Shown here piece after piece: positions 26,689 to 35,977 of a DNA stretch of 64,000 nucleotides (its first letter is position 1; every line of letters begins with the position of its first letter). Position numbers and translations under genes: made by a program. Source of the stretch: Pedobacter paludis (GTDB lineage: Bacteria > Bacteroidota > Bacteroidia > Sphingobacteriales > Sphingobacteriaceae); the NCBI RefSeq assembly GCF_003173575.1, contig NZ_QGNY01000002.1:248001-312000 (forward strand), in the 5' to 3' direction. The notes beneath the pieces are model-generated. The model ran no database searches, was not told the DNA's origin, and saw nothing but the letters and a program-made list of their open reading frames with translations.

Positions 26689-29106
26689 CTATTTTTTCTT
26701 CTTTTTAAAATCTAAATAATCGATGTAATACAGCACCTTTACCGATAGGCTGTTGTTTTGCGGTGCCGATAAAATTCCATCTAGATTTCTATTGTATCGT
26801 TGCGTATAAAAAGTATCATAGGTTTCTGCGGCATCTTTATAAGAAACAGAAAGTGTACTTCCCGGAGCAAACTGCCATGTATAAATTAAATCGATGTTAA
26901 ATACATTGTAGTTTCTATCGGTTCCGGTTAGTGGGGCGCCCTGATAATTGGTTAAGTTCCCATCAGGTTTAAGCAAGAAAAATTCTTTGTTTCTCCGGTC
27001 ACTCCAATAATGCCTTAACACAACCGTAAAACCCATTTTATTGGTAAAGGTATATTTTGCATCAAAAGAATTTTCTACCGTTCTCCTATCGTAACGCGAA
27101 AATATAGACTGACCACCAAGCGATGTTACCCAATTCACATAATCGTAATTTGGGTTAAAGTTTAAATCCAAACCAAAGGCGATCTTATCGTTTAATCTGA
27201 GGTTTTGGAAAAAGTAAAAATTATACGATCTTCCATTAAAAAGCTGTTGTTCCTGATAGCGAATATTTCCGCCAAAGTTATAGGCTTTTGCACGGTTTGG
27301 ATTAATGTACAAACCTATCCCGAAGCTTTCCGGAGCTTTATATACCTGTCCGTTTCTCGATTCGTAAAAATCGTTTCTTTGTGCATCATAATTAAGATCC
27401 AACTCTGCCGACCATAAGTTTTTGAATCTTACATAAGAGCCTCCATTCAAGCCAAAACTTTGGTAATCACCTGGAGTTGTTCTTCTCGAATATAAAATGT
27501 TAAGCCAATTCTGCCATTCATTATACCATTTGCTGGGTTTAAAAATATTGTATCCAAAACCCAATCGCTGATCTAAAAAGTTATTATTGGTAAAAAAGCC
27601 CATGTCTGATGGATCAAATTTATCATCAGCATAAACCTGATTGTAATTCCAGGTAAAATTTCCGCTTTGCTTCCCAAATCTTAAAGTATAGCTGTAACCA
27701 GTACTCGTTTCTGTGCCTCGTAAATAACTCATTTTGCCCCCACCGCTAACAAAGTATTTATTGTCTTTATTATTTAAACTGAAAAGTAGCGCACTTACAT
27801 TTGCATCGTAGGCACTTCCCTGCCTTAAAACGTTTGTGTTTATAAAAGTAGCCGAGCTGTTGTTTTTTAACGATTGATCAAAAACCAAAATATTATAATT
27901 GGTTAGCGGCTGTGTCTCTACCTCACGAAGATTTCCATTTGCATCTTCTACCTCGGTTTGCATGCCATTGGTTATTGCATTGAAAATGCCAATGCCCAAA
28001 CCCTTTGCCGTACGCCCAGAAATTTTTGTGGCATTTAAAACCTTCGCCTCTGTTTGATCTTTTACAATTTTATCTCCGCTGGTAATTTGGCTATAATCGT
28101 AATACGATGGAATGGAGCCAATTCGCTTGGAATAAAACAAATCTCCTTTATTAAAGAGTTCAGTTCCTTCTGTAAAAAATTGCCTATTCTCATTAAACTT
28201 TACCTCAAATGGGGTTAAGTTTAAAATGCGATTATCAGATTGCACCTGGCCAAAATCGGGAACCAAAGTCATATCTAAAGTAAAGCTGTTATTGATTCCG
28301 TATTTTACATCCATACCACCGTTAAATCGGGTAGTGGTATTTTTTACGCCTGGTAAATTAATTGGATAATGATTGATATAACCCGACACATAGGGTGAAA
28401 ACGATAAACGCAATGGTGGCTTAATATCTTTAACACCCATCCAAAGGCCTTCTTGATTGATAAAACCATTAACTTTAGGATCAACAAAACTCCAAAAAGT
28501 CTGCGTATTTGTTCTTTGGATTCGGCGACTAAAATTTAATCCCCAGTTCTGGATATCCTTACTCGAAAAACGCAGGGCAGAATAGGGAATTTTCATCTCA
28601 CAAGTCCAGCCTTTATCGTCTATTTTTACTTCGCTTTCCCAAACCGCATTCCAGTTTGGATCTTCATCCCCAATCTGCGAGTATTTGGCATCGAACTGCA
28701 CGCCTGCAGCGGTTACAAAGAAACCGTTACCATTCATTTTATCGTAAAATGGATCAAAAATAATGGAGATAAAATCGGCGTTACCAACATTATCACGAGA
28801 AACCAGTTCGTGCGAAACGCTATCTGGATTATCGTACATGCGGGCATAAACGTAAATGGCCACATCATCATAAAGCACTTTCATCTCTGTACGCTTTGCC
28901 TGTCCTTCTACACGGCCAGGAGTTGGCCTAATTTCAAAAAAATCTGTCGCAATGGGTACATTAACCCAACATGCATCATCCAAAACACCATCAATTTTAG
29001 GCATTTGAGCAGTTCTAACGGCAACCAATTGTTTTTGTATAGCAGGGTTTTGAGCTTGGCAAAAGGAATAAGCGAAGAGGAGAAATAGGAATGCGTAGCG
29101 TTTCAT
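26689..29106 (-). CDS. DUF5916 protein with N-terminal CBM9-like domain, outer-membrane barrel
   Basis: An 805-residue protein with a signal peptide ending CQAQ. A carbohydrate-binding-module-9-like domain (MPKIDGVLDDACWVN, near residues 34-48, to about residue 210) is followed by the DUF5916 region of amphipathic strands, consistent with a beta barrel in the outer membrane. The C-terminus is Lys-rich (LDFKKKKK). Such proteins are common in Bacteroidota and their role is not established. It is convergent with the DUF3078 gene across the repeat array. Confidence 0.88.
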   Translation of the reverse strand: MKRYAFLFLLFAYSFCQAQNPAIQKQLVAVRTAQMPKIDGVLDDACWVNVPIATDFFEIRPTPGRVEGQAKRTEMKVLYDDVAIYVYARMYDNPDSVSHELVSRDNVGNADFISIIFDPFYDKMNGNGFFVTAAGVQFDAKYSQIGDEDPNWNAVWESEVKIDDKGWTCEMKIPYSALRFSSKDIQNWGLNFSRRIQRTNTQTFWSFVDPKVNGFINQEGLWMGVKDIKPPLRLSFSPYVSGYINHYPINLPGVKNTTTRFNGGMDVKYGINNSFTLDMTLVPDFGQVQSDNRILNLTPFEVKFNENRQFFTEGTELFNKGDLFYSKRIGSIPSYYDYSQITSGDKIVKDQTEAKVLNATKISGRTAKGLGIGIFNAITNGMQTEVEDANGNLREVETQPLTNYNILVFDQSLKNNSSATFINTNVLRQGSAYDANVSALLFSLNNKDNKYFVSGGGKMSYLRGTETSTGYSYTLRFGKQSGNFTWNYNQVYADDKFDPSDMGFFTNNNFLDQRLGFGYNIFKPSKWYNEWQNWLNILYSRRTTPGDYQSFGLNGGSYVRFKNLWSAELDLNYDAQRNDFYESRNGQVYKAPESFGIGLYINPNRAKAYNFGGNIRYQEQQLFNGRSYNFYFFQNLRLNDKIAFGLDLNFNPNYDYVNWVTSLGGQSIFSRYDRRTVENSFDAKYTFTNKMGFTVVLRHYWSDRRNKEFFLLKPDGNLTNYQGAPLTGTDRNYNVFNIDLIYTWQFAPGSTLSVSYKDAAETYDTFYTQRYNRNLDGILSAPQNNSLSVKVLYYIDYLDFKKKKK

Positions 29107-29493
29107 TTGGTTGGTTTAGTTTATATAAGACTGCAATCATTCCAAAATGTTGCATCAAAACCAAAAAATATGATTTTTGAATTGATCTTTTTGCTAGCCA
29201 TTTAATTTGACATTTTTAACGGTTTGAATGATAAGCCATTGTACCTAAACCCGAAAGTAGCGTTAGCCCCATCCCAATTTTACATCGGGGCTATTAGGGC
29301 TATAGCGAATTGCGGGACTGTAGCCTGCCAGATGCGAATTGCAGCTCATTTCCAAAAAATAATCGTTCGCATTCGTTCAGCTAAATATTTTTGACTTTGA
29401 GTAGCAAAGATTTACAATCAAAATTTGATACATTTGCCTTTTATTAAAAACATTGGCTTTTACCATTGGTAATAGCTTATAGCTTAAAAAAAC
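29107..29493. other. Divergent intergenic region before ffh with a repeat-like element
   Basis: No gene is visible. It contains a hairpin TAGCCCC (29264-29270) / GGGGCTA (29287-29293) within a stretch beginning CTAAACCCGAAAGTAGCG at 29245, which resembles dispersed repeats of this phylum (compare TAAACCCGACTGAAGTGG near 43425). The ffh promoter box is at 29429-29436. Confidence 0.5.
29429..29436 (+). promoter_or_regulatory. Candidate -7 promoter box for ffh
   Basis: TACATTTG matches TAnnTTTG, 58 bases upstream of the ffh ATG. A TTTG at 29396-29399 is the nearest -33 candidate but its spacing (29 bases) is long. Confidence 0.45.
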
Positions 29494-30831
29494 ATGTTTG
29501 ATAATTTACAGGACAAGCTAGACAGAGCATTTAAAGTATTAAAAGGACAAGGCAGCATTACGGAAATCAACGTGGCAGAAACCATGAAAGAAATTCGTAA
29601 AGCATTATTAGATGCCGACGTTAACTATAAAACCGCCAAAGCATTTACAGATGATGTAAGGCAAAAAGCATTGGGGCAAAATGTATTAACAGCCGTTTCG
29701 CCTGGGCAATTGCTCACCAAAATAATGAACGATGAGCTTGCTGCCTTAATGGGTGGCGAGGTTACCGAATTAGATACGAAAGCAAACCCAACAATTATCT
29801 TAATTGCGGGCTTAAACGGTGCGGGTAAAACTACTTTTGCCGGCAAGCTCGCTTTGCATTTAAAGGGCAAAGGCAAAAAACCTTTATTGGTAGCTGGCGA
29901 TATGTACCGCCCTGCAGCGGTAGATCAGTTGGAGGTTTTGGGTACTTCGGTTGGGGTTTCTGTTTTCGCAAACCGCGAATCAAAAGACCCTGTTGCCATT
30001 GCCTTAGAAGGTATTGCTCATGGTAAGCAAAATGGAAATAACGTAATTATTATTGATACCGCCGGGCGTTTAGCAATCGATGAATCTTTAATGAACGAGA
30101 TTTCGGAGGTTAAAGCCAAAACCCAACCGCACGAAATTTTATTCGTTGTCGATTCGATGACTGGGCAAGATGCTGTTAATACCGCAAAAGTATTTAACGA
30201 TCGCCTTGATTTTACGGGTGTTGTTTTAACCAAGTTAGATGGCGATACCCGTGGTGGTGCGGCGCTTTCTATTAAATCGGTTGTAAACAAGCCGATTAAA
30301 TTTATTGGTACTGGCGAGAAAATGGAAGCATTGGATGTCTTCTATCCAGATCGTATGGCATCGCGTATTTTAGGTATGGGTGATGTGGTTTCACTTGTAG
30401 AACGTGCTCAGATGCAGTTCGACGAGAAAGAGGCTGCAGAATTACAGAAAAAAATCCGCAAGAATAAATTCGATTTTAACGATTTCTATAACCAGATTCA
30501 GCAGATTAAGAAGATGGGAAATATGAAAGATTTGATGGGCATGATTCCTGGTGTTGGCAAAATGATGAAGAATGTAGACATTCAGGATGATGCGTTTAAA
30601 TCTATCGAGGCAATTATCAATTCCATGACGCCTTTCGAAAAAGAAAATCCAGATAGCATTCAGCAAAGCCGCCGTTTGCGTATTGCAAAAGGTTCTGGCA
30701 GCAAGGTAGAAGAAGTAACCAAGCTGATTAAACAATTTGAAGATATGCGCAAAATGATGAAGCAGTTTTCTAATCCGGCAGCAGCAGCCGCAATGATGAA
30801 AGGTATGCCGAAAATGCCATTTGGAAGATAA
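29494..30831 (+). CDS. ffh: Signal recognition particle protein Ffh (SRP54)
   Basis: A 445-residue GTPase that binds 4.5S RNA and signal sequences and delivers ribosomes to the membrane through FtsY. The N domain spans about residues 1-85; the G domain has the P-loop GLNGAGKTT (107-114), the DTAGR motif, TKLDGDTRGGAALS and the GTGEKMEALDVFYPDR insertion. The Met-rich M domain (KMGNMKDLMGMIPGVGKMMK and RRLRIAKGSGS) ends the protein. It is a single gene with its own promoter and terminator. Confidence 0.98.
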   Translation: MFDNLQDKLDRAFKVLKGQGSITEINVAETMKEIRKALLDADVNYKTAKAFTDDVRQKALGQNVLTAVSPGQLLTKIMNDELAALMGGEVTELDTKANPTIILIAGLNGAGKTTFAGKLALHLKGKGKKPLLVAGDMYRPAAVDQLEVLGTSVGVSVFANRESKDPVAIALEGIAHGKQNGNNVIIIDTAGRLAIDESLMNEISEVKAKTQPHEILFVVDSMTGQDAVNTAKVFNDRLDFTGVVLTKLDGDTRGGAALSIKSVVNKPIKFIGTGEKMEALDVFYPDRMASRILGMGDVVSLVERAQMQFDEKEAAELQKKIRKNKFDFNDFYNQIQQIKKMGNMKDLMGMIPGVGKMMKNVDIQDDAFKSIEAIINSMTPFEKENPDSIQQSRRLRIAKGSGSKVEEVTKLIKQFEDMRKMMKQFSNPAAAAAMMKGMPKMPFGR

Positions 30832-30864
30832 GCTTAAGCGAAAATAAAATAATTTAAATATTCT

Positions 30865-30894
30865 AATCCCGATCCGCAATGGTTGGGATTTTTT
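30865..30894 (+). terminator. Rho-independent terminator after ffh
   Basis: AATCCCGATCC / GGTTGGGATT form an imperfect stem (about 8 pairs) closing on a GCAA-type loop, followed by a run of T. It lies 33 bases after the ffh stop codon. Confidence 0.75.
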
Positions 30895-30896
30895 GT

Positions 30897-31325
30897 TTAA
30901 ATGGAGCCATAATTAATTGCAGGATGTACTTTTGATCTCACCATTTTTTTCTTTAAAACTGCAGGTATCCATTTTCCGGAAGATTTTATCAACCAAAGTG
31001 CGTCTTCATCGCATTGGGAATTTAAACCTCTCCAGATTACGAGATCGGTGATACTTCCATCTTTTTCTACCACCATTGATAAATATACTTTTCCCTTAAC
31101 TTGAAACTTTTTGTCCATTTTGGGATATCTGGATTTATCTAAAAGATATTTTCTCCAAGCAGATTCTCCATGGGGAAAATGAGCCCTCTCGTCAACTTCA
31201 TTGCTATTATAAACATGATTCTTTTTTGCTTTCTTCCAATCAACTACAACATCTTGAGTTCTTATCTGGGAATAAGATTGTGTGTTTAACAATAAGAAGA
31301 ATATAACTAAAAGCGTTTTAAACAT
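30897..31325 (-). CDS. TonB C-terminal-domain protein
   Basis: A 142-residue exported protein with a signal peptide ending SYSQ. The C-terminal half resembles a TonB_C domain (VKGKVYLSMVVEKDGSITDLVIWRGL followed by DEDALWLIKSSGKWIPA). It has no transmembrane anchor or Pro-rich linker, so it is a freestanding periplasmic TonB_C protein rather than a full energy-transducing TonB. Convergent with ffh, divergent from the interrupted comM gene. Role unknown. Confidence 0.8.
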   Translation of the reverse strand: MFKTLLVIFFLLLNTQSYSQIRTQDVVVDWKKAKKNHVYNSNEVDERAHFPHGESAWRKYLLDKSRYPKMDKKFQVKGKVYLSMVVEKDGSITDLVIWRGLNSQCDEDALWLIKSSGKWIPAVLKKKMVRSKVHPAINYGSI

Positions 31326-31968
31326 AATTTTTAAATATTAAACTAAAAATATGGATTAAGAATCATATTCTTATATTAGCATAAAACCAATTATTCATCC
31401 CAGAATAAACCAACATCCCGCTTTAATTTTCTAGAAACGATTTTTTTTAATGCTTGTAAAAACATACGGAAGTGCTGTATTCGGGGTAAATGCACTTACT
31501 ATAACAATTGAGGTTAACATTAGTGGGGGAAATAAATACTTTATGGTTGGTTTGCCAGATAACGCCGTAAAAGAAAGTTTGCAACGCGTAGAAAGTGCCA
31601 TTCATGTTTCGGGTTTTAGAATGCCAAGGCAAAAAATTGTTGTAAACTTGGCACCAGCTGATATTAGAAAAGAAGGTTCTGCATATGATTTGCCCATCGC
31701 TATTGGAATTTTAGCGGCCTCGGGGCAAATTCCTTCAGAAGAACTCGATAAATATTTCATCATGGGCGAGCTTTCATTGGATGGAAACATTCAACCCATT
31801 AAAGGTGCATTGCCTATCGCAATTCAAGCGCAGTATTCTAAGACTTTTACAACATTTTTATTTTTTTATGAAAAAAAAGCAATTACAGGTAGAAAATAAA
31901 GGCATTACAAACCCCTACGTCAAAAATCATGATGACGTTGATTTGGATATTTGCCAACCTAATGCTAG

Positions 31969-32967
31969 CTACGCCGCATATTTGACTATATCGACATACG
32001 GGGTCTTTCTAGCCACAACGGCAAACGCCCGAGCAAGCATTTTGTTCCTTATTATGTTCATAACGGACATTTTACTCTTTCCGCCCTGAACACGCCTAGC
32101 CATATAGGACCGCATTTCGGTGTCATGCAAGGAAGCACACAGAGCCGCCAAATGGAGCATTTTCTTCATTTGCTTGTTGGCCAGTGAAATTACTTTTGTC
32201 TTGCCGAGAAATGTTGTTCCAGACTGGTTCTCAAATGGTGCGATCCCAGCATAACATGCAAACTTTCGCCAGTTAGAAAACCTGCTAAAATTGTGCGTAA
32301 AAACGATCAGATGAATTGCTATGGTCTTTCCAATGCCTTTAATGGTGGTTACCAGATCATAGTTGAGCTTCAATTCCGGATTGCTATCAATAATAAGCTT
32401 CATTGTGTCATCAATGCGGCGAATTTGTTCTTTTAAAGTATTAATCACCTGTTGATAAACATCAGACATATCTAACGCAGCTGTTCTATCCAGAAATCGT
32501 GCCTGTTCGCCCTGGGTGGCCTCAAAGCCACCTCGTTGCCTTACCAGACGATCACGAAGGGCAAGCAATGGTTGGAGCTGCATAATCTGCCGTGAGGGGA
32601 ACTTGGTAAGCTGTAACGTTTCGCGATACAGATAGCCATATTCTGCTATCCGCCTGGCATCTATTTTATCGTTTTTGCCACGGGTTATACCTAATGACCG
32701 TTTGATCTGAAGAGCACTCATCATTGAATAATCAATATTGATCTCTTCTAAGAAAAGTGCAACATGAAGCGAATACAGACCGGTATGCTCGAATGTGACA
32801 TGCATGTTGTTCAAGTTGAGATCAGGATCTATTTTCTGAATCCAACTGATCATTGAATCAAAACCGCGTCTGCCGTTCTGGAATTTTTTGTGATGATTGG
32901 TTTTGTGTACATAGACATCAATTGTTGCCTTCGATACGTCAATTCCAATAAAAGTTGTGTAATGCAT
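31969..32967 (-). CDS. IS110-family transposase (DEDD recombinase)
   Basis: A 332-residue recombinase. The N-terminal DEDD (RuvC-like) domain shows GIDVSK with Asp9, the Glu of FEHTG (about 60), and RGKNDKIDARRIA (about 98-108) supplying the last acidic residues. A coiled segment follows, then the C-terminal transposase_20 domain with TIKGIGKTIAIHL and the conserved Ser in FENQSGT, proposed as the nucleophile in this family. It excises the element as a circle and integrates it at a site specified by a bridge RNA. It looks complete, with no frameshift. Confidence 0.97.
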   Translation of the reverse strand: MHYTTFIGIDVSKATIDVYVHKTNHHKKFQNGRRGFDSMISWIQKIDPDLNLNNMHVTFEHTGLYSLHVALFLEEINIDYSMMSALQIKRSLGITRGKNDKIDARRIAEYGYLYRETLQLTKFPSRQIMQLQPLLALRDRLVRQRGGFEATQGEQARFLDRTAALDMSDVYQQVINTLKEQIRRIDDTMKLIIDSNPELKLNYDLVTTIKGIGKTIAIHLIVFTHNFSRFSNWRKFACYAGIAPFENQSGTTFLGKTKVISLANKQMKKMLHLAALCASLHDTEMRSYMARRVQGGKSKMSVMNIIRNKMLARAFAVVARKTPYVDIVKYAA

Positions 32968-32992
32968 ATTGGTTGTTTATTGGTTATAAAGT

Positions 32993-33125
32993 GTTGCGAG
33001 ACTAAAACTATTACAAGGCCCTTTCGCCTAAAATTCTAACTGGTCTTTTGGCAACGTTTAAGGCTGAAACAGGGACTAATACTGCACATAAGGTCTTTAA
33101 ACCTAGCAAGATGGATAGTTCACCC
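32993..33125 (-). ncRNA. Candidate bridge RNA of the IS110 element (donor- and target-binding loops)
   Basis: Transcribed with and upstream of the recombinase. Donor loop: outer stem GTTGC/GCAAC (32993-32997, 33051-33055) plus AGACT/GGTCT, inner stem AGGC/GCCT; its internal loop holds CTATTAC (33008-33014), matching core plus the 33221-33227 end, and ATTCTAA (33033-33039), matching the other end at 31835-31841. Target loop: outer stem GGG-ACTA/TAGT-CCC, inner stem AGGT/ACCT; its internal loop holds GCAAGATGG (33106-33114), identical to the comM flank at 33228-33236, and TGCAC (33083-33087), able to pair with TGCGC of the other flank. Guide polarities agree in both loops. Exact ends are unknown. 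Confidence 0.85.
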
Positions 33126-34409
33126 CGTTTCACGCCAAAATCTTTAAAAAATTATTTAATAACATCAAGAATTACGAGTTTCAAATCATACTAGCACTGA
33201 AGCGAATTGATTACCACGAAGGTAATAGCAAGATGGCTTTACCGGATTTATATTACCCAAACAAAACGTTAGGGAAGCAGCCATTGTTGATGGACTAACT
33301 GCTTATGGTGTAGAAAATTTAGCACAGGTTATTCGCTTTTTCAATAAATCAGAAACACTAGCGCCTACAAAAGTTGATACAAAAGAAGAATTTTTAAAAA
33401 ATATTGGAAATTACGAACACGATTTCTCGGATGTTAAAGGACAGGAAAATATAAAGCGAGCCTTAGAAATTGCGGCCGCCGGTGGTCATAATGTAATCTT
33501 AATCGGTCCGCCAGGCGCAGGCAAAACCATGTTGGCCAAGCGTTTACCAACAATACTTCCCCCATTAAACCTTTACGAAGCTTTAGAAACCACCAAAATT
33601 CATTCTGTAGCCGGCAAACTTTCTGCAGCTGATGCGTTGATGACGATTCGCCCTTACCGATCGCCCCACCATACCATTAGCGATGTTGCTTTGGTTGGCG
33701 GGGGCATGAACCCGGCTCCCGGCGAAATATCCCTGGCACACAACGGAGTGCTCTTTTTGGATGAGTTACCAGAATTTAAACGCACAGTTTTAGAAGTAAT
33801 GCGTCAGCCATTGGAAGATCGGAAAGTGGCCATTTCAAGAGCTCGTTTTTCGGTAGAATATCCGGCAAGTTTTATGCTTGTAGCCTCTATGAACCCATGT
33901 CCCTGCGGTTTTTATAATCACCCTGAAAAAGAATGTGTTTGTGCTCCGGGTGTGGTTCAAAAATATCTGAGCAAAATTTCTGGCCCGCTGTTGGATAGAA
34001 TAGATTTACATGTAGAGGTTACGCCCGTTAATTTTTCAGAGCTGGCCTCAACCCGCGAAGCGGAAAAAAGCGAACTAATCAGAGCTAGGGTAATTAAAGC
34101 TAGAGAGATTCAAGATCATCGCTTTGCGGATAAAGAAGACTTACATTATAATGCGCAAATGAGTCCTAAAATGGTTCGCAAGGTTTGCCAGATTAGCGAT
34201 GATGGAACAACACTTTTAAAATCTGCCATGGAACGCTTGGGTTTATCGGCGAGAGCCTATGATAGGATATTAAAGGTAGCCAGAACAATTGCAGATTTAG
34301 ATGGAAGCGAAAACGTAGAATTAGAACACTTAGCCGAATCTATTAATTATAGAAGCTTAGATAGAGATGGCTGGGCGGGTTAATAATAAAACTTAAATAA
34401 AAATATATT

Positions 34410-34757
34410 ATGATTTTCTTTTTTGGAACCAGAGCTACATCGGTACTTACAGAACTTGTGCCCAATTTATCCTGCCAATATTGCGGCGAACAGAGAATGT
34501 ATCTAGTAATCAGCTCAAGATATTTCCATTTCTTTTGGATTCCGATGTTTCCAATAGGCAAAAGCACGTATACGGTTTGTAATCATTGCAAGCAAACTTT
34601 ATCAATAAATCAAATGCCTCAAGAATATAGGATAGCCATTGCCGATCAGGCTGCAAAGGCCAAAACTCCAGTTTGGCAATTCGCTGGACTTATGATTATT
34701 GGAGTTTGTATAGCAGTGCCTATACTTATTGGCATAATTGCTAAAATTACGCACTAG
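34410..34757 (+). CDS. Zinc-ribbon membrane protein (zinc_ribbon_15 type)
   Basis: A 115-residue protein with two CxxC pairs (Cys22/Cys25 and Cys57/Cys60) around YFHFFWIPMFPIGK, the pattern of the zinc_ribbon_15 family, followed by one transmembrane helix at about 92-110. The ribbon should be cytoplasmic. Function unknown. It lies 26 bases after comM. Confidence 0.82.
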   Translation: MIFFFGTRATSVLTELVPNLSCQYCGEQRMYLVISSRYFHFFWIPMFPIGKSTYTVCNHCKQTLSINQMPQEYRIAIADQAAKAKTPVWQFAGLMIIGVCIAVPILIGIIAKITH

Positions 34758-34876
34758 AAATTCTTATAAATGGGGTATTTAAATGAAAACAATAAACAAA
34801 ACTATTAGCTTAGTTAACTGTATTTTTATTATGAAGTAAAATTGACAAGAAAATTTGGCTTAAATTTTTATCGCTT

Positions 34877-35116
34877 ATGGAAGAAAATTCAGTTGAAATT
34901 CAAAAGAAGAGAAATAGTGGCCTTACGGTTGTCCTTATTGTTGTTAATGTTTTTTTGGCTCTACTTTATGCAAACGTAACCGATAACAGCGAAGATCAAA
35001 CCTATATCAATTATGTTTGGTTAGCGGGGAGTTTAACCTTTTTATTGGGTGGATTTGCTTTTACTTACATGGCAAAGATTACAGGTGGGGAAAATGGCTA
35101 TTTGCCCTCTCGTTAA
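34877..35116 (+). CDS. Small membrane protein, probably frameshifted near its 3' end
   Basis: A 79-residue protein with two hydrophobic helices (GLTVVLIVVNVFLALLY and WLAGSLTFLLGGFAFTY). After GGENGYLPSR it stops, but another forward frame directly downstream reads KWLFALSLIVSLGFLALLIMATGLAHAFHN and ends at 35184, which looks like a third transmembrane helix. A one-base loss in the GGGG or AAAA run at about 35084-35093 would explain the break. Function unknown. Confidence 0.65.
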   Translation: MEENSVEIQKKRNSGLTVVLIVVNVFLALLYANVTDNSEDQTYINYVWLAGSLTFLLGGFAFTYMAKITGGENGYLPSR

Positions 35117-35188
35117 TTGTTTCTTTGGGCTTTTTGGCCCTGTTAATTATGGCTACAGGCTTGGCACATGCTTTTCATAACTAAGCAG

Positions 35189-35944
35189 ATGAAAATAAAC
35201 CGATTAAATAAAATCTATATTGTGCTTTCCATTACATTGGTTGTGGCAACCATAATTAAGATTTTAAATTATAAAGGCTGGGAACGGTTTTATTATTTTA
35301 CAAGCATTTGTGCACCCCAAAACTATCCAATTGCCATTCATGATGCTTATTTCCTTACCGGAGAGGGTGAGGACGATTTTGCCTGGATAAATTTCGAAGA
35401 TGTAAAAAACTTTACGTCCAAGTGGGGCGAAGAATATTACAGTCAAGAGGCACGCGACCGATTAAGATTACCAACCAAATTGGTTTTGCAATATGCCTCC
35501 TACCGCGATCAGAAATTTTATAGCGATACCTTGGACTTACCTCAAAAAAAGATTTTGAATATTTTTAAATCTGCCTTGAAAAACAAGACAGCAATCGCCT
35601 TTTCTTCTGGTGGCGGAATGGTTAAAAAAGGACTAAATTTTTTGGTCGGTATTGCAAATGATGGAAACATCATCGTTTGGTTAAGAGGCGTATTTCTTGA
35701 AAAAGTAATTTTTAAGGGAAAGATAAAACCACATGAACCACAAGGTGACGAAACCTATTTTGAGAAACGTTTGCCAAAGGCTGCGTACTTAAAAAAGATG
35801 TTCGAGGATTTACCAGATAGCGTTAAAACTAAGCTAAACAGTGGCTTCGATGCAAAAGTAAATTACATCGATAGTCCGACATATTACATAGAAAAGAACC
35901 GGAAACTCTGGGAATATCAAAAGAAAAACAAATACATAGACTGA
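35189..35944 (+). CDS. Membrane-anchored protein resembling DUF2931, function unknown
   Basis: A 251-residue protein, taking the ATG at 35189 (an earlier ATG at 35168 would overlap the extended frame of the preceding gene). One N-terminal transmembrane helix (IYIVLSITLVVATIIKIL) is followed by a soluble, charged domain with CAPQNYPIAIHDAYFL and NDGNIIVWLRGVF. The arrangement resembles the DUF2931 family of Bacteroidota, but I am not certain. The next gene follows 33 bases later. Confidence 0.7.
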   Translation: MKINRLNKIYIVLSITLVVATIIKILNYKGWERFYYFTSICAPQNYPIAIHDAYFLTGEGEDDFAWINFEDVKNFTSKWGEEYYSQEARDRLRLPTKLVLQYASYRDQKFYSDTLDLPQKKILNIFKSALKNKTAIAFSSGGGMVKKGLNFLVGIANDGNIIVWLRGVFLEKVIFKGKIKPHEPQGDETYFEKRLPKAAYLKKMFEDLPDSVKTKLNSGFDAKVNYIDSPTYYIEKNRKLWEYQKKNKYID

Positions 35945-35977
35945 TAAAAGAAATCGATCCTTAACCTATAAATTACC

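Larger units (their letters stand above)
31833..33227 (-). mobile_element. IS110-family insertion sequence in comM
   Basis: An element of about 1395 bp with a single recombinase gene, no terminal inverted repeats, and the trinucleotide GCA at both junctions (31830-31832 and 33228-33230). A non-coding end of 260 bases lies upstream of the recombinase and 136 bases lie downstream. These are features of the IS110 group. The boundaries come from re-joining the comM protein sequence and are therefore firm to within the three shared bases. It looks intact and recent, since the host frame shows no other damage. Confidence 0.93.
31450..34383 (+). pseudogene. comM: comM/yifB Mg-chelatase-like AAA+ ATPase, interrupted by an IS110 element
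   Basis: The first 127 codons encode the N-terminal domain (YGSAVFGVNALTITIEVNIS, VNLAPADIRKEGSAYDLPIA). After codon AIQA the frame enters the insertion element. The rest resumes at 33228: QDGFTGFILPKQNVREAA, then the P-loop GPPGAGKTMLAKRLP, the Walker B FLDELPEF, the CPCGFYNHP zinc-like motif and the C-terminal domain ending DRDGWAG. Removing 31833-33227 and one GCA copy gives 1536 bases, a clean 512-codon frame (511 residues plus stop), the normal family length. ComM is a helicase that promotes branch migration in natural transformation. The split gene is presumably inactive; the downstream part from an ATG at 33529 (284 residues) lacks the first domain and most of the P-loop. Confidence 0.96.

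Noticed and set aside
31781..32089. 102-residue open frame crossing the comM-IS110 junction
   Set aside because: It is an accidental frame across the insertion boundary and the antisense of the transposase.
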